Of a DNA stretch of 64,000 bases, positions 25,404-34,737 are shown piece after piece. Both the position numbers and the translations under genes were made by a program. A model generated the notes under the pieces. The model made no database searches and had not been told where the DNA came from. It worked only from the letters and a program-made list of their open reading frames with translations. The DNA is from an uncultured Collinsella sp. (GTDB lineage Bacteria > Actinomycetota > Coriobacteriia > Coriobacteriales > Coriobacteriaceae). The DNA is taken from contig CABSDO010000001.1 in assembly GCA_902476475.1 (NCBI GenBank), positions 4,653 through 68,652 on the forward strand. Reading direction: 5' to 3'. How positions within the stretch are numbered: the first letter of the stretch is position 1; every line of letters starts with the position of its first letter.

Positions 25404-27383
25404 ATGAATCTTCACCTTTCTCAGTCTGATGGCTTTTTGCGTGTGGCGGCGGCGTCGCCACGGATTCGCGTGGCCGATGTCGAGGGCAATGCCGAGGTTG
25501 CGCTGGCGGCTGTTCGCGAGGCTGCCGAGCGCGGCGTTCGCGCGCTGGTGCTGCCCGAGCTTAACTTGTGCGGCTATACCGCGGCCGACCTGTTCCATAA
25601 TCGCACGCTGCTGCATGCCTGCGAGGCTGCTCTGGTGCATATCCTCGACGAGACTCGTGAGCTGCCGATTGTCTTTACCATCGGTCTTCCCGTTGCAGTT
25701 GCCGAGAATATCTACAACTGCGCCGCCGTGTGCTGCGCGGGCGAGCTTTTGGGCCTCACGGCCAAGAAGTATCTGCCCAACTATGGCGAGTTCTACGAGT
25801 GCCGCTGGTTTGCTCCGGCGCCCGCAGATCCTGTGTGGGTCGAGTTTGCCGGTCAGGGTCCGGTTCCGCTGGGTTCGGGGCTTGTCTACCGCTGCTGTGA
25901 TGAAGATGCCGAGGATATGGTGCTGGGCGTTGAGGTCTGCGAGGACCTGTGGGTGCCGGCGCCCCCTTCGACCGAGATGGCGCTTGCCGGTGCGACGGTG
26001 ATCCTCAATCCGTCGGCTTCGGACGAGATTATCGGTAAGGCGGATTACCGCCGCAGCCTCATTTCCAACCAGAGCGCGCGCCTGTACTGCGCCTATGCCT
26101 ACGCGGACGCGAGCGAGGGCGAGTCCACGACCGACATGGTCTTTGCGGGCGAGAACCTCGTCTACGAAAACGGCTCCAAGCTCGCCGCGACCAAACTGCT
26201 TACCTGCGATATGGCCATCGCCGACGTTGACCTTGACCGCCTGGTTGCCGAACGCCGTCGCTCGACGACGTGGACACGCACCGACGATGCTCCGGAGGCC
26301 ACGACCGTTGAGTTTTCGTTTGAGGGCGTGCTGGCCGAAGAACCTGTCCTGCGCGATGCCTGCGATATCGACCGCGTTTTCCCGCGCGCGCCCTTTGTGC
26401 CGGCCGACCACGGCGACTTGGCCGAGCGCTGCGAGACGATCCTCGACCTGCAGACCGCCGGCCTCAAGACCCGCCTTGCCCATACGGGTACCAAGGCTGC
26501 AGTCATTGGTCTTTCGGGCGGCCTGGACTCCACGCTGGCACTGCTTGTGACCGTGCGTGCCTTCGATGCACTGGGGCTGTCGCGCACCGGTATCACGGCC
26601 GTGTCCATGCCCGGCTTTGGCACGACGCACCGCACTAAGTCCAATGCCGAGTCGCTCGCTCGTGACTTGGGTGTGAGCTTCCGCGAGGTTTCGATCCATG
26701 CGGCTGTGGAGCAGCACTTCAAGGACATTGAGCACGATCCGGCCGTGCAGGACGTGACCTACGAGAACAGCCAGGCCCGCGAGCGTACGCAGATCCTGAT
26801 GGATCTGGCCAACCAGGCTGGCGGCTTTGTCATCGGCACGGGCGACCTGTCGGAGCTGGCGCTCGGCTGGGCTACCTACAACGGCGACCACATGAGCATG
26901 TACGCCGTCAACGCGAGCGTGCCCAAGACGCTTGTGCGCCATTTGGTACGCTATGCCGCCGATGTCTTTGGTGGGCGCATTGCCGAGGTCTTGCTCGATA
27001 TCCTCGATACGCCGGTGTCCCCCGAGCTTCTGCCGCCCACGGGCGACGGCGAGATTGCGCAGAAGACCGAGGATTTGGTGGGCCCGTATGAGCTGCACGA
27101 CTACTTCCTCTACTACCTGCTGCGTTTTGGCTTTGAGCCGGGCAAGATCTACCGCATGGCGCTCAAGAGCTTCGAGGGCGTCTACGACGCCAAGACCGTC
27201 CACACGTGGCTGCGTACGTTCTACCGTCGCTTCTTTGCCCAGCAGTTTAAGCGCAGCTGCCTGCCCGATGGTCCCAAGGTGGGCTCGGTGACGCTCAGCC
27301 CGCGCGGCGATTGGCGTATGCCGAGTGACGCTAGCTCGCGTCTGTGGCTTGCGCAGATCGACGCGCTCAATCCAGTTGACTAA
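25404..27383 (+). CDS. nadE: Glutamine-dependent NAD+ synthetase
   Basis: This 659-residue two-domain enzyme converts deamido-NAD+ to NAD+ with glutamine nitrogen. The N-terminal nitrilase domain shows the Glu (LPELNLCGY), Lys (KKYLPNYGEFYE) and Cys (VEVCEDLW) triad. The synthetase domain has the PP-loop GLSGGLDSTLAL and GTGDLSELALGW. The ATG at 25404 is chosen because GGGAG lies 8 bases upstream; the ATG at 25377 has no ribosome site. A strong terminator follows at 27452-27483. Confidence 0.94.
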   Translation: MNLHLSQSDGFLRVAAASPRIRVADVEGNAEVALAAVREAAERGVRALVLPELNLCGYTAADLFHNRTLLHACEAALVHILDETRELPIVFTIGLPVAVAENIYNCAAVCCAGELLGLTAKKYLPNYGEFYECRWFAPAPADPVWVEFAGQGPVPLGSGLVYRCCDEDAEDMVLGVEVCEDLWVPAPPSTEMALAGATVILNPSASDEIIGKADYRRSLISNQSARLYCAYAYADASEGESTTDMVFAGENLVYENGSKLAATKLLTCDMAIADVDLDRLVAERRRSTTWTRTDDAPEATTVEFSFEGVLAEEPVLRDACDIDRVFPRAPFVPADHGDLAERCETILDLQTAGLKTRLAHTGTKAAVIGLSGGLDSTLALLVTVRAFDALGLSRTGITAVSMPGFGTTHRTKSNAESLARDLGVSFREVSIHAAVEQHFKDIEHDPAVQDVTYENSQARERTQILMDLANQAGGFVIGTGDLSELALGWATYNGDHMSMYAVNASVPKTLVRHLVRYAADVFGGRIAEVLLDILDTPVSPELLPPTGDGEIAQKTEDLVGPYELHDYFLYYLLRFGFEPGKIYRMALKSFEGVYDAKTVHTWLRTFYRRFFAQQFKRSCLPDGPKVGSVTLSPRGDWRMPSDASSRLWLAQIDALNPVD

Positions 27384-27451
27384 GGTTGGCTAAATTGAAC
27401 CAATACGGGGGTTGCAAGCGTTACACTTTTGCAATCTGATGGCCCGTATCG

Positions 27452-27483
27452 CGCGGCGCTCTTGTCGGAGCGCCGCGTTTTTT
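27452..27483 (+). terminator. Intrinsic terminator of nadE
   Basis: The 10-bp stem CGCGGCGCTC/GAGCGCCGCG is followed by six T. Confidence 0.9.
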
Positions 27484-27501
27484 ATATCGAAAGGTGGCAC
27501 C

Positions 27502-28665
27502 ATGCAGGCATCGCAGCGTCTCGACCGCTTTGGCGCGGAGGTCTTCGCCTCGCTCAACAACAAGCTTCTCGCGCTGAAGGCTCAGGGCAAGACCATTTAC
27601 AACATGAGCGTGGGCACGCCCGACTTTAAGCCGTACGACCACGTGGTCGAGGCGCTCACGCAGGCAGCTCAAGATCCCGAGATGTGGAAGTATGCCCTGC
27701 GCGACCTGCCCGAACTCAAGCAGGCCGTGTGCGATTACTATGAGCGCCGCTTTGGCGTTTCGGGCATTACGCCGTCCATGGTGCAGTCGTGCAACGGCAC
27801 GCAGGAGGGCGTGGGTCATTTGGGCCTGGCCCTGCTCGATCCGGGCGACACCATTCTGGTTCCCGATCCGTGCTACCCGGTCTTTGAGGCGGGTGCCAAG
27901 ATCGCCGATGCCAAGCTCGAATACTATCCGCTGGTTGCCGAGCACAATTACCTGCCCTATGTGGCGGGTATCGATCCCGAGGTGGCCGATCGTGCCAAGT
28001 ATATGATCGTGTCGCTGCCCGCGAACCCGGTCGGCTCGGTGGGCACGCCCGAGGTCTACGAGGAGATCATCGCTTTCGCCCGCGAGCACGACCTGCTCAT
28101 CGTCCATGACAACGCATACTCCGACATCGTGTTCGACGGCGAGCCGGGCGGCAGCTTCTTGCAGTATCCCGGCGCGCTCGAGGTGGGCGTTGAGTTCTTC
28201 TCGCTCTCCAAGTCGTTTAACGTCACCGGTGCGCGTATCGGCTTTTTGGTCGGCCGCGAGGACGTGGTCTCTGCCTTTGCCAAGCTGCGCGGCCAGATTG
28301 ACTTTGGTATGTTCTTCCCGATTCAGAAGGCCGCCATCGCCTGCCTGAACGGTCCGCGCGATGAGGTCGAGGCGCAGCGTCTGAAGTACCAGGAGCGCCG
28401 CGATGCCCTGTGCGACGGTCTTGAGGGCCTGGGCTGGGAGCGTCCCAACGCACATGGCTCTATGTTTGTGTGGGCCAAGCTTCCCGGTGGTCGCACCGAT
28501 TCCATGGCGTTTTGCGAGGAGCTCATGGAGAAGGCCGGCGTTGTGGTGACGCCGGGCGCGAGCTTTGGTCCTTCGGGCGAGGGACACGTGCGCATGGCGC
28601 TGGTCCTGCCGCCCGATCAGATCGCTTTGGCTGTCGAGGCCATTCGCGAGGCGGGCCTGTATTAG
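27502..28665 (+). CDS. Class I/II PLP-dependent aminotransferase (DAP-type)
   Basis: This 387-residue aminotransferase has NMSVGTPDF, the substrate loop GTQEGVGHLGLALLDPGD, PANPVGSVG, DNAYSDI and the PLP lysine in FFSLSKSFNVTGARIGF. It resembles LL-DAP and N-acetyl-DAP aminotransferases. Because the window carries the acetylase-branch genes dapH and an M20 deacetylase but no other transaminase, N-acetyl-LL-DAP aminotransferase (PatA) is the likely role. It is about 4 kb from dapH and monocistronic. AAAGGTGG precedes the ATG at 27502. Confidence 0.88.
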   Translation: MQASQRLDRFGAEVFASLNNKLLALKAQGKTIYNMSVGTPDFKPYDHVVEALTQAAQDPEMWKYALRDLPELKQAVCDYYERRFGVSGITPSMVQSCNGTQEGVGHLGLALLDPGDTILVPDPCYPVFEAGAKIADAKLEYYPLVAEHNYLPYVAGIDPEVADRAKYMIVSLPANPVGSVGTPEVYEEIIAFAREHDLLIVHDNAYSDIVFDGEPGGSFLQYPGALEVGVEFFSLSKSFNVTGARIGFLVGREDVVSAFAKLRGQIDFGMFFPIQKAAIACLNGPRDEVEAQRLKYQERRDALCDGLEGLGWERPNAHGSMFVWAKLPGGRTDSMAFCEELMEKAGVVVTPGASFGPSGEGHVRMALVLPPDQIALAVEAIREAGLY

Positions 28666-28809
28666 AAAGTTATTTCGACTCGTCAATAGCTCGAAATCGA
28701 TTTCGTGCAGTTATTTTACGAATACTGCAAACAATTTCGGTAAACGGTCGATTTTTGGCTGCGAATAGGGGCATAATCAAAGTCCCGATTGGATGTATTG
28801 GGATTACGG

Positions 28810-28844
28810 CAAGCCGCTCGGGTCGTTCCCGGGCGGCTTGTTTG
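28810..28844 (+). promoter_or_regulatory. Leader hairpin upstream of ldh
   Basis: CAAGCCGCTCGGG pairs with CCCGGGCGGCTTG (one G-T pair) around TCGTT, followed by TTTG. It lies 23 bases upstream of the ldh start codon and could be an attenuator or a 5' stabiliser. Confidence 0.5.
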
Positions 28845-28866
28845 TGGAGAGAGATGGGAGTTTCTA

Positions 28867-29817
28867 ATGGTTAACGAGAAGAAGGTCGCTATTGTCGGCT
28901 GCGGTTTCGTCGGTTCGTCTTCGGCGTTCGCACTGATGCAGAGTGGTCTGTTCTCCGAGATGGTCCTCATCGACGTGGACAAGAACCGTGCCGAGGGTGA
29001 GGCCCTGGATATCGCGCACGGCATGACGTTTGCCGAGCCGATGAAGATTTACGCCGGCGATTATTCCGATGTCGCCGACGCCGCCATGATCGTCGTCACC
29101 GCTGGCGCTGCCCAGAAGCCCGGTGAGACCCGCCTGGACCTGGTCAACAAGAACGTAAACATCTTTAAGTCCATTATCCCCGAGATTAAGAAGTCCGGCT
29201 TCGACGGCATTCTGCTAATCGTCTCCAACCCGGTTGATGTTCTGACCTATGCTGCCATCAAGATGTCCGGCCTGCCCGAGGGCCATGTCATCGGCTCCGG
29301 CACCGTGCTCGACACTGGCCGTCTGCAGCAGATGCTTGGTGCCCACGTCGAGGTTGACCCGCGCGATGTCCAGGCCTATGTCATGGGCGAGCACGGCGAC
29401 TCCGAGTTTGTCGCTTGGTCCAGCGCCCAGGTTGCTGGCGTTCCGCTGAACACCTTCTGCGAGCTTCACGGCCACCTGGAGCATGAGACCGCCGAGAAGC
29501 GCATCGCCGAGGACGTCAAGAACTCCGCCTACACCATCATCGAGAAGAAGCACGCCACCTACTACGGCGTCGCCATGGCCGTCAAGCGCATCTGCACCGC
29601 TGTCATGCGCGATGAGCAGACCGTTCTGCCCGTTTCCTCGCTCATGGTGGGCGAGTATGGCCTGTCCGATCTGGCTATCTCCATGCCGACGGTCGTTGGC
29701 CGCGACGGCGTCGTCTGCCGCGTCCCCGTGCCGCTGAACGATGACGAGCAGCATGAGCTCACCGCCTCCGCCAAGGCCCTCAAGGACATCATCGACAGCG
29801 TCGACTTCTCCTGCTAA
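28867..29817 (+). CDS. ldh: L-lactate dehydrogenase
   Basis: This 316-residue NAD-dependent enzyme reduces pyruvate to L-lactate at the end of fermentation. It has the Rossmann motif VGCGFVGSSSAFAL, the active-site loop AAQKPGETRLDL (Gln rather than Arg, favouring lactate over malate), VSNPVD, and the catalytic His motif GEHGDSEF. The ATG at 28867 follows GAGATGGGAG. The long leader (about 200 bases) with a stable hairpin suggests regulated expression. A terminator follows. Confidence 0.93.
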   Translation: MVNEKKVAIVGCGFVGSSSAFALMQSGLFSEMVLIDVDKNRAEGEALDIAHGMTFAEPMKIYAGDYSDVADAAMIVVTAGAAQKPGETRLDLVNKNVNIFKSIIPEIKKSGFDGILLIVSNPVDVLTYAAIKMSGLPEGHVIGSGTVLDTGRLQQMLGAHVEVDPRDVQAYVMGEHGDSEFVAWSSAQVAGVPLNTFCELHGHLEHETAEKRIAEDVKNSAYTIIEKKHATYYGVAMAVKRICTAVMRDEQTVLPVSSLMVGEYGLSDLAISMPTVVGRDGVVCRVPVPLNDDEQHELTASAKALKDIIDSVDFSC

Positions 29818-29851
29818 ATCAAGCTCTTTTGGGCAACAGGCTACAATGAAA

Positions 29852-29884
29852 GGCGTCCGGGCCACACGGTCCGGGCGCCTTTTT
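29852..29884 (+). terminator. Intrinsic terminator of ldh
   Basis: GGCGTCCGG pairs with CCGGGCGCC (one G-T pair), extended by GCC/GGT around a short loop, followed by TTTTT. Confidence 0.85.
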
Positions 29885-29897
29885 GGTGCGAGGGGGT

Positions 29898-29914
29898 CAG
29901 GTTACTTTGCACCA
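29898..29914. repeat. GGGACAG-type repeat, left flank of lipase-like gene
   Basis: CAGGTTACTTTGCACCA matches, in inverted orientation and with one mismatch, the sequence at 31110-31126. The pair brackets the gene at 29945-31105. Confidence 0.6.
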
Positions 29915-29944
29915 CCCCAATGCACCATAGTTGATGGGAGGGCC

Positions 29945-31105
29945 ATGTCGGATTCGCCTAATTTTTTGACCTATGCCCAGACGGCGTTTGATCCGTTTGA
30001 GGAACGGCCGTTCTGCGCGGTGGATAGCCTGGTCTTTGCGTGGTTGTCCTATTTGCGTTTGCCGGGTGATATGGCGGAGCTGACGAACTGGCAGGGCCTA
30101 GACGTACGCGAGCTGCTGCGCGCCGAGTGCTACCAAGACATGATTGGCGACCTGTGGGATCCGGAGGGGAGCCGTGCCCTGTTGGAGGCTGTGGCAGCAA
30201 GCCCTCGCTACCGTGGCGTTCGTGTTTGCGGCTATCGTAGCGTGAGTGATGCCGAGACAACGGAGCAGTTTGCGGCCATGACGTTCCGATTTCCGGCGGG
30301 GTTTAGCTATCTTGCCTTCCGGGGGACCGACAGCACGATTGTGGGCTGGAAAGAGGACTTTAACATGGCGTTCCGGTGTCCTGTGCCGGCCCAGGAATCC
30401 GCGGCGCGTTATGTAGACGAGGCGGCGGATGCGATTGACGGGCCGCTTTTGTGCGGAGGTCATTCCAAGGGTGGAAACCTTGCGGTGTACGGTGCGGCGA
30501 TGTGCCCCGATGTCGCCCGTGAGCGAATCGAACGGGCGTATTCCCATGATGGTCCGGGCTTCGTCGAGGAGTTTCTGAGCGGCAACGCCTTCGCCGACCT
30601 ATCCGGTCGAATCGACAAGACGCTACCTCGGTCGTCGATCTTTGGCATGATGTTCGAGACACAGGAGGACTATGCCATCGTTGAGAGCACCGAGTTCAGC
30701 CTGCTTCAGCATAATCCCTTTAGCTGGGTGGTTGATGGTCGCGACTTCGTGTACTGTGAGCGCCTGTCCGCCGGTGCTCGATACGTTGATGGCTCCATTC
30801 GCGAGATGCTGCTTGCGGTGTCGCCTAGCGAGCGCGAGCGTTTTGTAGATGCGTTGTTCTCCGTGCTTGAGGCTACGGCCGCCGAACGGTTTGCGGATAT
30901 CGCTGGGAATCTGCGCGAGAGCCTGCCCGTGATGCTCCAGGCTGCGCAAGGCTTTGACAAGGATACGCGACACTTTGTCTCGCAGACTATCGTTGCGATT
31001 CTTAAGTGTGCGCTTCTGCCCAAACGTCCCCAGATCGACATGCCCGCTGCCGGCAAGAGCTTGGCAGAACAGCTCGAGGCTTGGCAGTCCGAGCTCCTGC
31101 GCTAA
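29945..31105 (+). CDS. Mbeg1-like/DUF2974 alpha/beta-hydrolase
   Basis: This 386-residue cytosolic protein has the nucleophile elbow GGHSKGGNLAVYGA (GxSxG-type Ser) and the upstream block YLAFRGTDSTIVGWKEDFNM typical of the DUF2974 lipase-like family; YSHDGPGF carries another conserved acidic segment. The substrate is unknown, but related proteins are lipase or thioesterase-like. The ATG at 29945 follows GGGAGGGCC. The gene is flanked by 17-base inverted repeats, so it may be a transferable cassette. Confidence 0.82.
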   Translation: MSDSPNFLTYAQTAFDPFEERPFCAVDSLVFAWLSYLRLPGDMAELTNWQGLDVRELLRAECYQDMIGDLWDPEGSRALLEAVAASPRYRGVRVCGYRSVSDAETTEQFAAMTFRFPAGFSYLAFRGTDSTIVGWKEDFNMAFRCPVPAQESAARYVDEAADAIDGPLLCGGHSKGGNLAVYGAAMCPDVARERIERAYSHDGPGFVEEFLSGNAFADLSGRIDKTLPRSSIFGMMFETQEDYAIVESTEFSLLQHNPFSWVVDGRDFVYCERLSAGARYVDGSIREMLLAVSPSERERFVDALFSVLEATAAERFADIAGNLRESLPVMLQAAQGFDKDTRHFVSQTIVAILKCALLPKRPQIDMPAAGKSLAEQLEAWQSELLR

Positions 31106-31109
31106 CCAT

Positions 31110-31126
31110 TGGTGCAAAGCAACCTG
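31110..31126. repeat. GGGACAG-type repeat, right flank of lipase-like gene
   Basis: TGGTGCAAAGCAACCTG followed by TCCCC is the inverted partner of 29898-29914. Confidence 0.6.
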
Positions 31127-31216
31127 TCCCCGATGCACCAATCTTCGATGCGCCTGGGGCGGGATCGACCGCTATACTGGTTCGTGCCGAAATCGATCTA
31201 GAACGGAATGCCGTAT

Positions 31217-32221
31217 ATGAAAATCAATCACGCGATTCTGCATATCCTGGACTTTGACTCTGCCGTCAACGTTATGAGCCAGCGCGAGCTCGATATCGAG
31301 AGCCGTACCGTGCGCAACTTTGTGACCACGCACCTGCGTCGCGCCCGTACTTCGGCAGATAACAAGCGTGCCACGTTTGCCGAAAACTCCGCATTCGGCG
31401 GCGAGCTCAAGGGCTATTTCTTTGGCGAGCGCGAGTTTGTGGACCTGTCGCAGCAGATTGCGGAGTTCATCTCCTCGGAGCTCACTAAAGCAGAGAAGGC
31501 CGAGTCCACCGACGTGCTCGTCGCGGACTTTGACGATGACGAGGACGCCCGCTGGTTTGCCGTCATGCTACTTGGCTCCAAGCAGGCCTTTATGCACGAG
31601 GTGGGCCGCGAGGAGGGCGAGGTGCGCAACGACATCGCGCGCCACTATGCTATTCTGCCGAATCCTTCCCAAAAGGTGCCAAGCTACGCGATCGTGCGCG
31701 CGAGCACCATGGAGATCGGCTACGTGGACAAGAAGCGCAAGATTGCCGGCGAGGATCGTATGCTCATTCCCGATGGCCTGCTCCAGTGCGATACGGGCGT
31801 GTCGGGCAAGGAGATTATCGACACCGTGACGCGTGTGGTCGAGGAGGTTGCCGAGGAGCACGGTGCCAATACGGCCGTGGCACTCGCTAAGGTCAAAGCC
31901 GCTGTTGCCGAGAAGGTCGAAGACGACGAGGAGCTGCCGCCTTGGGATATCGTTGACGAGGTCTTTGAGGATGAGCCAGTCATCAAGGAGAGTGTTCGTG
32001 CGGCACTGACCGAGGAAAAGGTGCCCGAGCGTGTGCCCGTGGAGCGCAAACAGGTCGAGCGTGCGGCCGTGCGCAACCACAAGATTCGTACCGATACGGG
32101 CATCGAGATCAGCTTCCCGGCCGAGATGGGCTCGAACTCCGAGTACATCGAGTTCGTCAACGAGCCCAACGGCCTCATCTCCATCGAACTCAAGAATATC
32201 GGCAGCATCGAGAATCGATAA
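31217..32221 (+). CDS. Nucleoid-associated protein, NdpA/YejK family
   Basis: This 334-residue protein begins MKINHAILHILDFDSA and contains LLGSKQAFMHEVG and ILPNPSQKVPSYAIV, matching the nucleoid-associated family. An acidic linker (about residues 205-265) precedes a C-terminal NHKIRTDTGIEISFPAE block. Family members bind double-stranded DNA and accumulate on the nucleoid. The start at 31217 fits the family N-terminus; an ATG three codons upstream is also possible. A terminator follows. Confidence 0.85.
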   Translation: MKINHAILHILDFDSAVNVMSQRELDIESRTVRNFVTTHLRRARTSADNKRATFAENSAFGGELKGYFFGEREFVDLSQQIAEFISSELTKAEKAESTDVLVADFDDDEDARWFAVMLLGSKQAFMHEVGREEGEVRNDIARHYAILPNPSQKVPSYAIVRASTMEIGYVDKKRKIAGEDRMLIPDGLLQCDTGVSGKEIIDTVTRVVEEVAEEHGANTAVALAKVKAAVAEKVEDDEELPPWDIVDEVFEDEPVIKESVRAALTEEKVPERVPVERKQVERAAVRNHKIRTDTGIEISFPAEMGSNSEYIEFVNEPNGLISIELKNIGSIENR

Positions 32222-32249
32222 GTTGCGTTACGTCTACAGCGAGAAAGCA

Positions 32250-32279
32250 AAGGCCGAAGCTCTTTGGGGCTTCGGCCTT
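32250..32279. terminator. Terminator after the nucleoid-associated gene
   Basis: AAGGCCGAAGC pairs perfectly with GCTTCGGCCTT around an 8-base loop, followed by CTTGTTT. Confidence 0.8.
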
Positions 32280-32327
32280 CTTGTTTGGGGATGAATTGCC
32301 CCGCAGGTTGAGCATAAGTCAGCGAAA

Positions 32328-32349
32328 ACGCGGTTTGTCAAAACCGCGT
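32328..32349. repeat. GTTACGCGGTTT-type palindrome, copy 2
   Basis: ACGCGGTTT and AAACCGCGT form perfect arms around GTCA, and the 3' flank continues AAC as in copy 1. It lies 5 bases beyond the dapH stop and may help terminate the dap operon. Confidence 0.65.
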
Positions 32350-32354
32350 AACTA

Positions 32355-33074
32355 TTAAAGTTGACGTAAGCCCTCTTCCAGGCCGGTCTTGCTGTCGGTC
32401 TTCTCGTCGCGCATCTTGATGACGCGGGCGGGAATGCCGGCCACGACGGCGCCGGCGGGGACGTCCTCGACGCACACGGCACCGGCAGCCACGACAGCGC
32501 CCTTGCCCACGCGCACGCCCTCCAAGACCACGGCGTTGGCGCCGATCATGACATCGTCCTCGACGATGACGGGCGTGGCGCTGGCGGGCTCCACGACGCC
32601 TGCCAGCACGGTGCCGGCGCCGATGTGGCAGTTCTTACCCACGGTGGCGCGACCGCCCAGCACGGCGCCCATGTCGATCATGGAGCCCTCGCCAATGACG
32701 GAGCCGATGTTGATGATGGCGCCCATCATGATGACGGCACGGTCGCCAATCTCGACGCGGTCGCGGATGATCGCGCCCGGCTCGATGCGGGCGTTGATGC
32801 CCTTAAGGTCGAGCATAGGCACGGCGGAGTTGCGGCAATCGTTTTCAACGTCGTAGTAATCGATGGAATCGGCATTGGCATCGAGGATGGCCTTAAGCTC
32901 ATCCCAGTCGCCAAAGACGGTCTTGCCACGACGACCGCCGTAGACATGTGCGTTGCCCCAGGCAACCTTCATGCCCGGCTTCTCGCGCACGTACAGCTTG
33001 ACGGGCGTCTTTTTGGGCGCGGTGGCGATGTAGTTGATAATCTCTTGTGCATCCATCTCGGCTGCGTTGCTCAT
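32355..33074 (-). CDS. dapH: Tetrahydrodipicolinate N-acetyltransferase
   Basis: This 239-residue enzyme acetylates tetrahydrodipicolinate, committing it to the acetylase branch of DAP synthesis. An N-terminal helical region is followed by a left-handed parallel beta-helix built of hexapeptide repeats ([20 protein letters not shown] and onward, about residues 95-215). The ATG at 33074 follows AAAGGAGAGATAGCAA. It is the last gene of the riboswitch-controlled lysA-dapA-dapB-dapH order. Confidence 0.92.
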   Translation of the reverse strand: MSNAAEMDAQEIINYIATAPKKTPVKLYVREKPGMKVAWGNAHVYGGRRGKTVFGDWDELKAILDANADSIDYYDVENDCRNSAVPMLDLKGINARIEPGAIIRDRVEIGDRAVIMMGAIINIGSVIGEGSMIDMGAVLGGRATVGKNCHIGAGTVLAGVVEPASATPVIVEDDVMIGANAVVLEGVRVGKGAVVAAGAVCVEDVPAGAVVAGIPARVIKMRDEKTDSKTGLEEGLRQL

Positions 33075-33113
33075 TTGCTATCTCTCCTTTGGGTGGATTC
33101 GGTTGATACCCGG

Positions 33114-33854
33114 TTAGGCAAACATGACCTTGTCGAACGTATAGAAGCCGGGTTCGCGGACGACGAGCTTCTGCGCGGCTGCCAAGGCGCCGTTGACAAA
33201 GATCTGACGGCTCGTTGCGCGGTGGGTGAGCGTGACCTCCTCGTCCTGGCCAAAGAAACTAACCTCGTGCACGCCGGCGACGGTGCCGCCGCGCAGCGAG
33301 TGCATTCCGATCTCCTTGGGGCCACGCGCGCCGCACATGCCCTCGCGGCCATAGACGGGGTGGTAGCCTGCCTCGGGTTCAGCTTCGACGACGGCGTCGA
33401 GCAGTAGCTTGGCGGTGCCGCTCGGGGCGTCGACCTTTTGGTTGTGGTGCGTCTCGACGATCTCGCAGTCAAAGCCGGGCAGCTCGCGTGTGGCCTGGGC
33501 CACTAGATGACGCAGGGCTGCGATGCCGATGGAGTAATTGCCCGAGTGCATGACACGGGCATTCTGGCCCAGCTCACGCAGGCGGTCCATCTGCTCAGGT
33601 GAATAGCCCGTGGTGCCGGAAACGAGTGCGGCGCCCGTGCGCTCGACATAGGCGACGACGGCATCGAAGGTCACGACGTTCGAGAAGTCGATAATCACAT
33701 CGGCGCCCGGTGCGTTCTCGAGCTCGCTCAAATCGAAGCCAATCTGGGCTACGATATCAAAAACGGGTTGACCGGCGGCGTCGACAACGCCCTCGGCGGT
33801 GGTGCGGATGAGCGAGCCCATGCGGCCCGTTCCCATAATGACAGTCTTAATCAA
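33114..33854 (-). CDS. dapB: 4-hydroxy-tetrahydrodipicolinate reductase
   Basis: This 246-residue NAD(P)H-dependent enzyme shows the dinucleotide motif MGTGRMGSL, SGTTGYS, and the catalytic ETHHNQKVDAPSGTAK block. The start is a TTG at 33854 that overlaps the dapA stop (TTGATTAA), implying translational coupling; the nearest ATG (MGTGRMG) would remove the first beta strand. The protein acts directly after DapA. It is slightly shorter than typical DapB. Confidence 0.92.
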   Translation of the reverse strand: MIKTVIMGTGRMGSLIRTTAEGVVDAAGQPVFDIVAQIGFDLSELENAPGADVIIDFSNVVTFDAVVAYVERTGAALVSGTTGYSPEQMDRLRELGQNARVMHSGNYSIGIAALRHLVAQATRELPGFDCEIVETHHNQKVDAPSGTAKLLLDAVVEAEPEAGYHPVYGREGMCGARGPKEIGMHSLRGGTVAGVHEVSFFGQDEEVTLTHRATSRQIFVNGALAAAQKLVVREPGFYTFDKVMFA

Positions 33855-34737
33855 GCAGACCAGCTCCCTTCAGGGCATCGGTAAGTGCAGAGCGCGTGTC
33901 GTCTGCCATGGGGCACAGCGGCATACGGTAGTCTGCCTCGATCATGCCCATCTGGGCGAGCGCCTCTTTGACGGGGATGGGGTTGACCTCACTAAAGAGG
34001 GCATTGATGAGCGGCTGGCCGGCAATTTGGATATCGCGGGCACGTGCCACGTCACCGTCCAAATAGGCGCGGCACATGTCATGCACGAGCTGCGGCTGAA
34101 CGTCTGCCCACACGCTGATGGTGCCCGAGGCGCCCAGGCTCATGAGCGGCACGGTAAGCGCGTCCTCGCCCGAGTACATGCGGAAGTCGTCTGACAGCAG
34201 GTGGGCGATCTTGGCCGCGTAGGCGACGTTGCCCGAGGCCTCCTTGATGCCCATGATGTTGGGGTGCGCGGCCAAGCGCTCTACGTTGCGCTCGCTGATA
34301 CCGCAGCCGCAGCGGGCGGGGATGTTGTACAGGATGCAGGGGATGTCCACGGCGTCGGCCACGGTCTTAAAGTGCTGGTAGACGCCCTCTTCGTTAGACT
34401 TGTTGTAGTAGGGGGTAATGAGCAGCAGACCATCGGCGCCCAGGCCCTGGTAAGTGAGCGACTTGGTGAGCATGGTCTGCGTGGAGTTAGAGCCCGAGCC
34501 GGCGATGACGGGGACGCGTCCTGCAACATGCTTGACCACGGCGGCGACGACGGAGTTGTCCTCGTCGTCGGTCATCGTGGCACTCTCACCGGTGGTGCCC
34601 AGGGTGAGGATGGCGTCGGTGCCATTTTGCAAGTGGAAATCGATAAGGCGCTCGAGCGCGTCAAAGTCGACGCTGCCGTCCTTTTTAAACGGCGTGACAA
34701 GGGCGACGATTGAGCCCTCGAGGTTGCGGATATCCAT
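33847..34737 (-). CDS. dapA: 4-hydroxy-tetrahydrodipicolinate synthase
   Basis: This 296-residue TIM-barrel enzyme condenses pyruvate with aspartate semialdehyde. It shows VTPFKKDGSVD, GTTGESATM, GLLLITPYYNK (Tyr), YNIPARCGC and the Schiff-base Lys in GIKEASG. A strong internal ribosome site (AAGGAG, 6 bases before ATG 34737) supports separate initiation. The upstream lysA frame nevertheless continues into dapA without a stop codon, so an in-frame LysA-DapA fusion would result if the lysA frameshift were absent. Confidence 0.93.
   Translation of the reverse strand: MDIRNLEGSIVALVTPFKKDGSVDFDALERLIDFHLQNGTDAILTLGTTGESATMTDDEDNSVVAAVVKHVAGRVPVIAGSGSNSTQTMLTKSLTYQGLGADGLLLITPYYNKSNEEGVYQHFKTVADAVDIPCILYNIPARCGCGISERNVERLAAHPNIMGIKEASGNVAYAAKIAHLLSDDFRMYSGEDALTVPLMSLGASGTISVWADVQPQLVHDMCRAYLDGDVARARDIQIAGQPLINALFSEVNPIPVKEALAQMGMIEADYRMPLCPMADDTRSALTDALKGAGLLD

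Noticed and set aside
25293..27203. Long minus-strand open frame opposite nadE
   Set aside because: nadE has intact catalytic motifs in both domains; the antisense frame matches nothing and has no ribosome site.
28700..28800. Rex-type redox operator upstream of ldh
   Set aside because: No TTGTGAA-N6-TTCACAA-like sequence is present in the leader.
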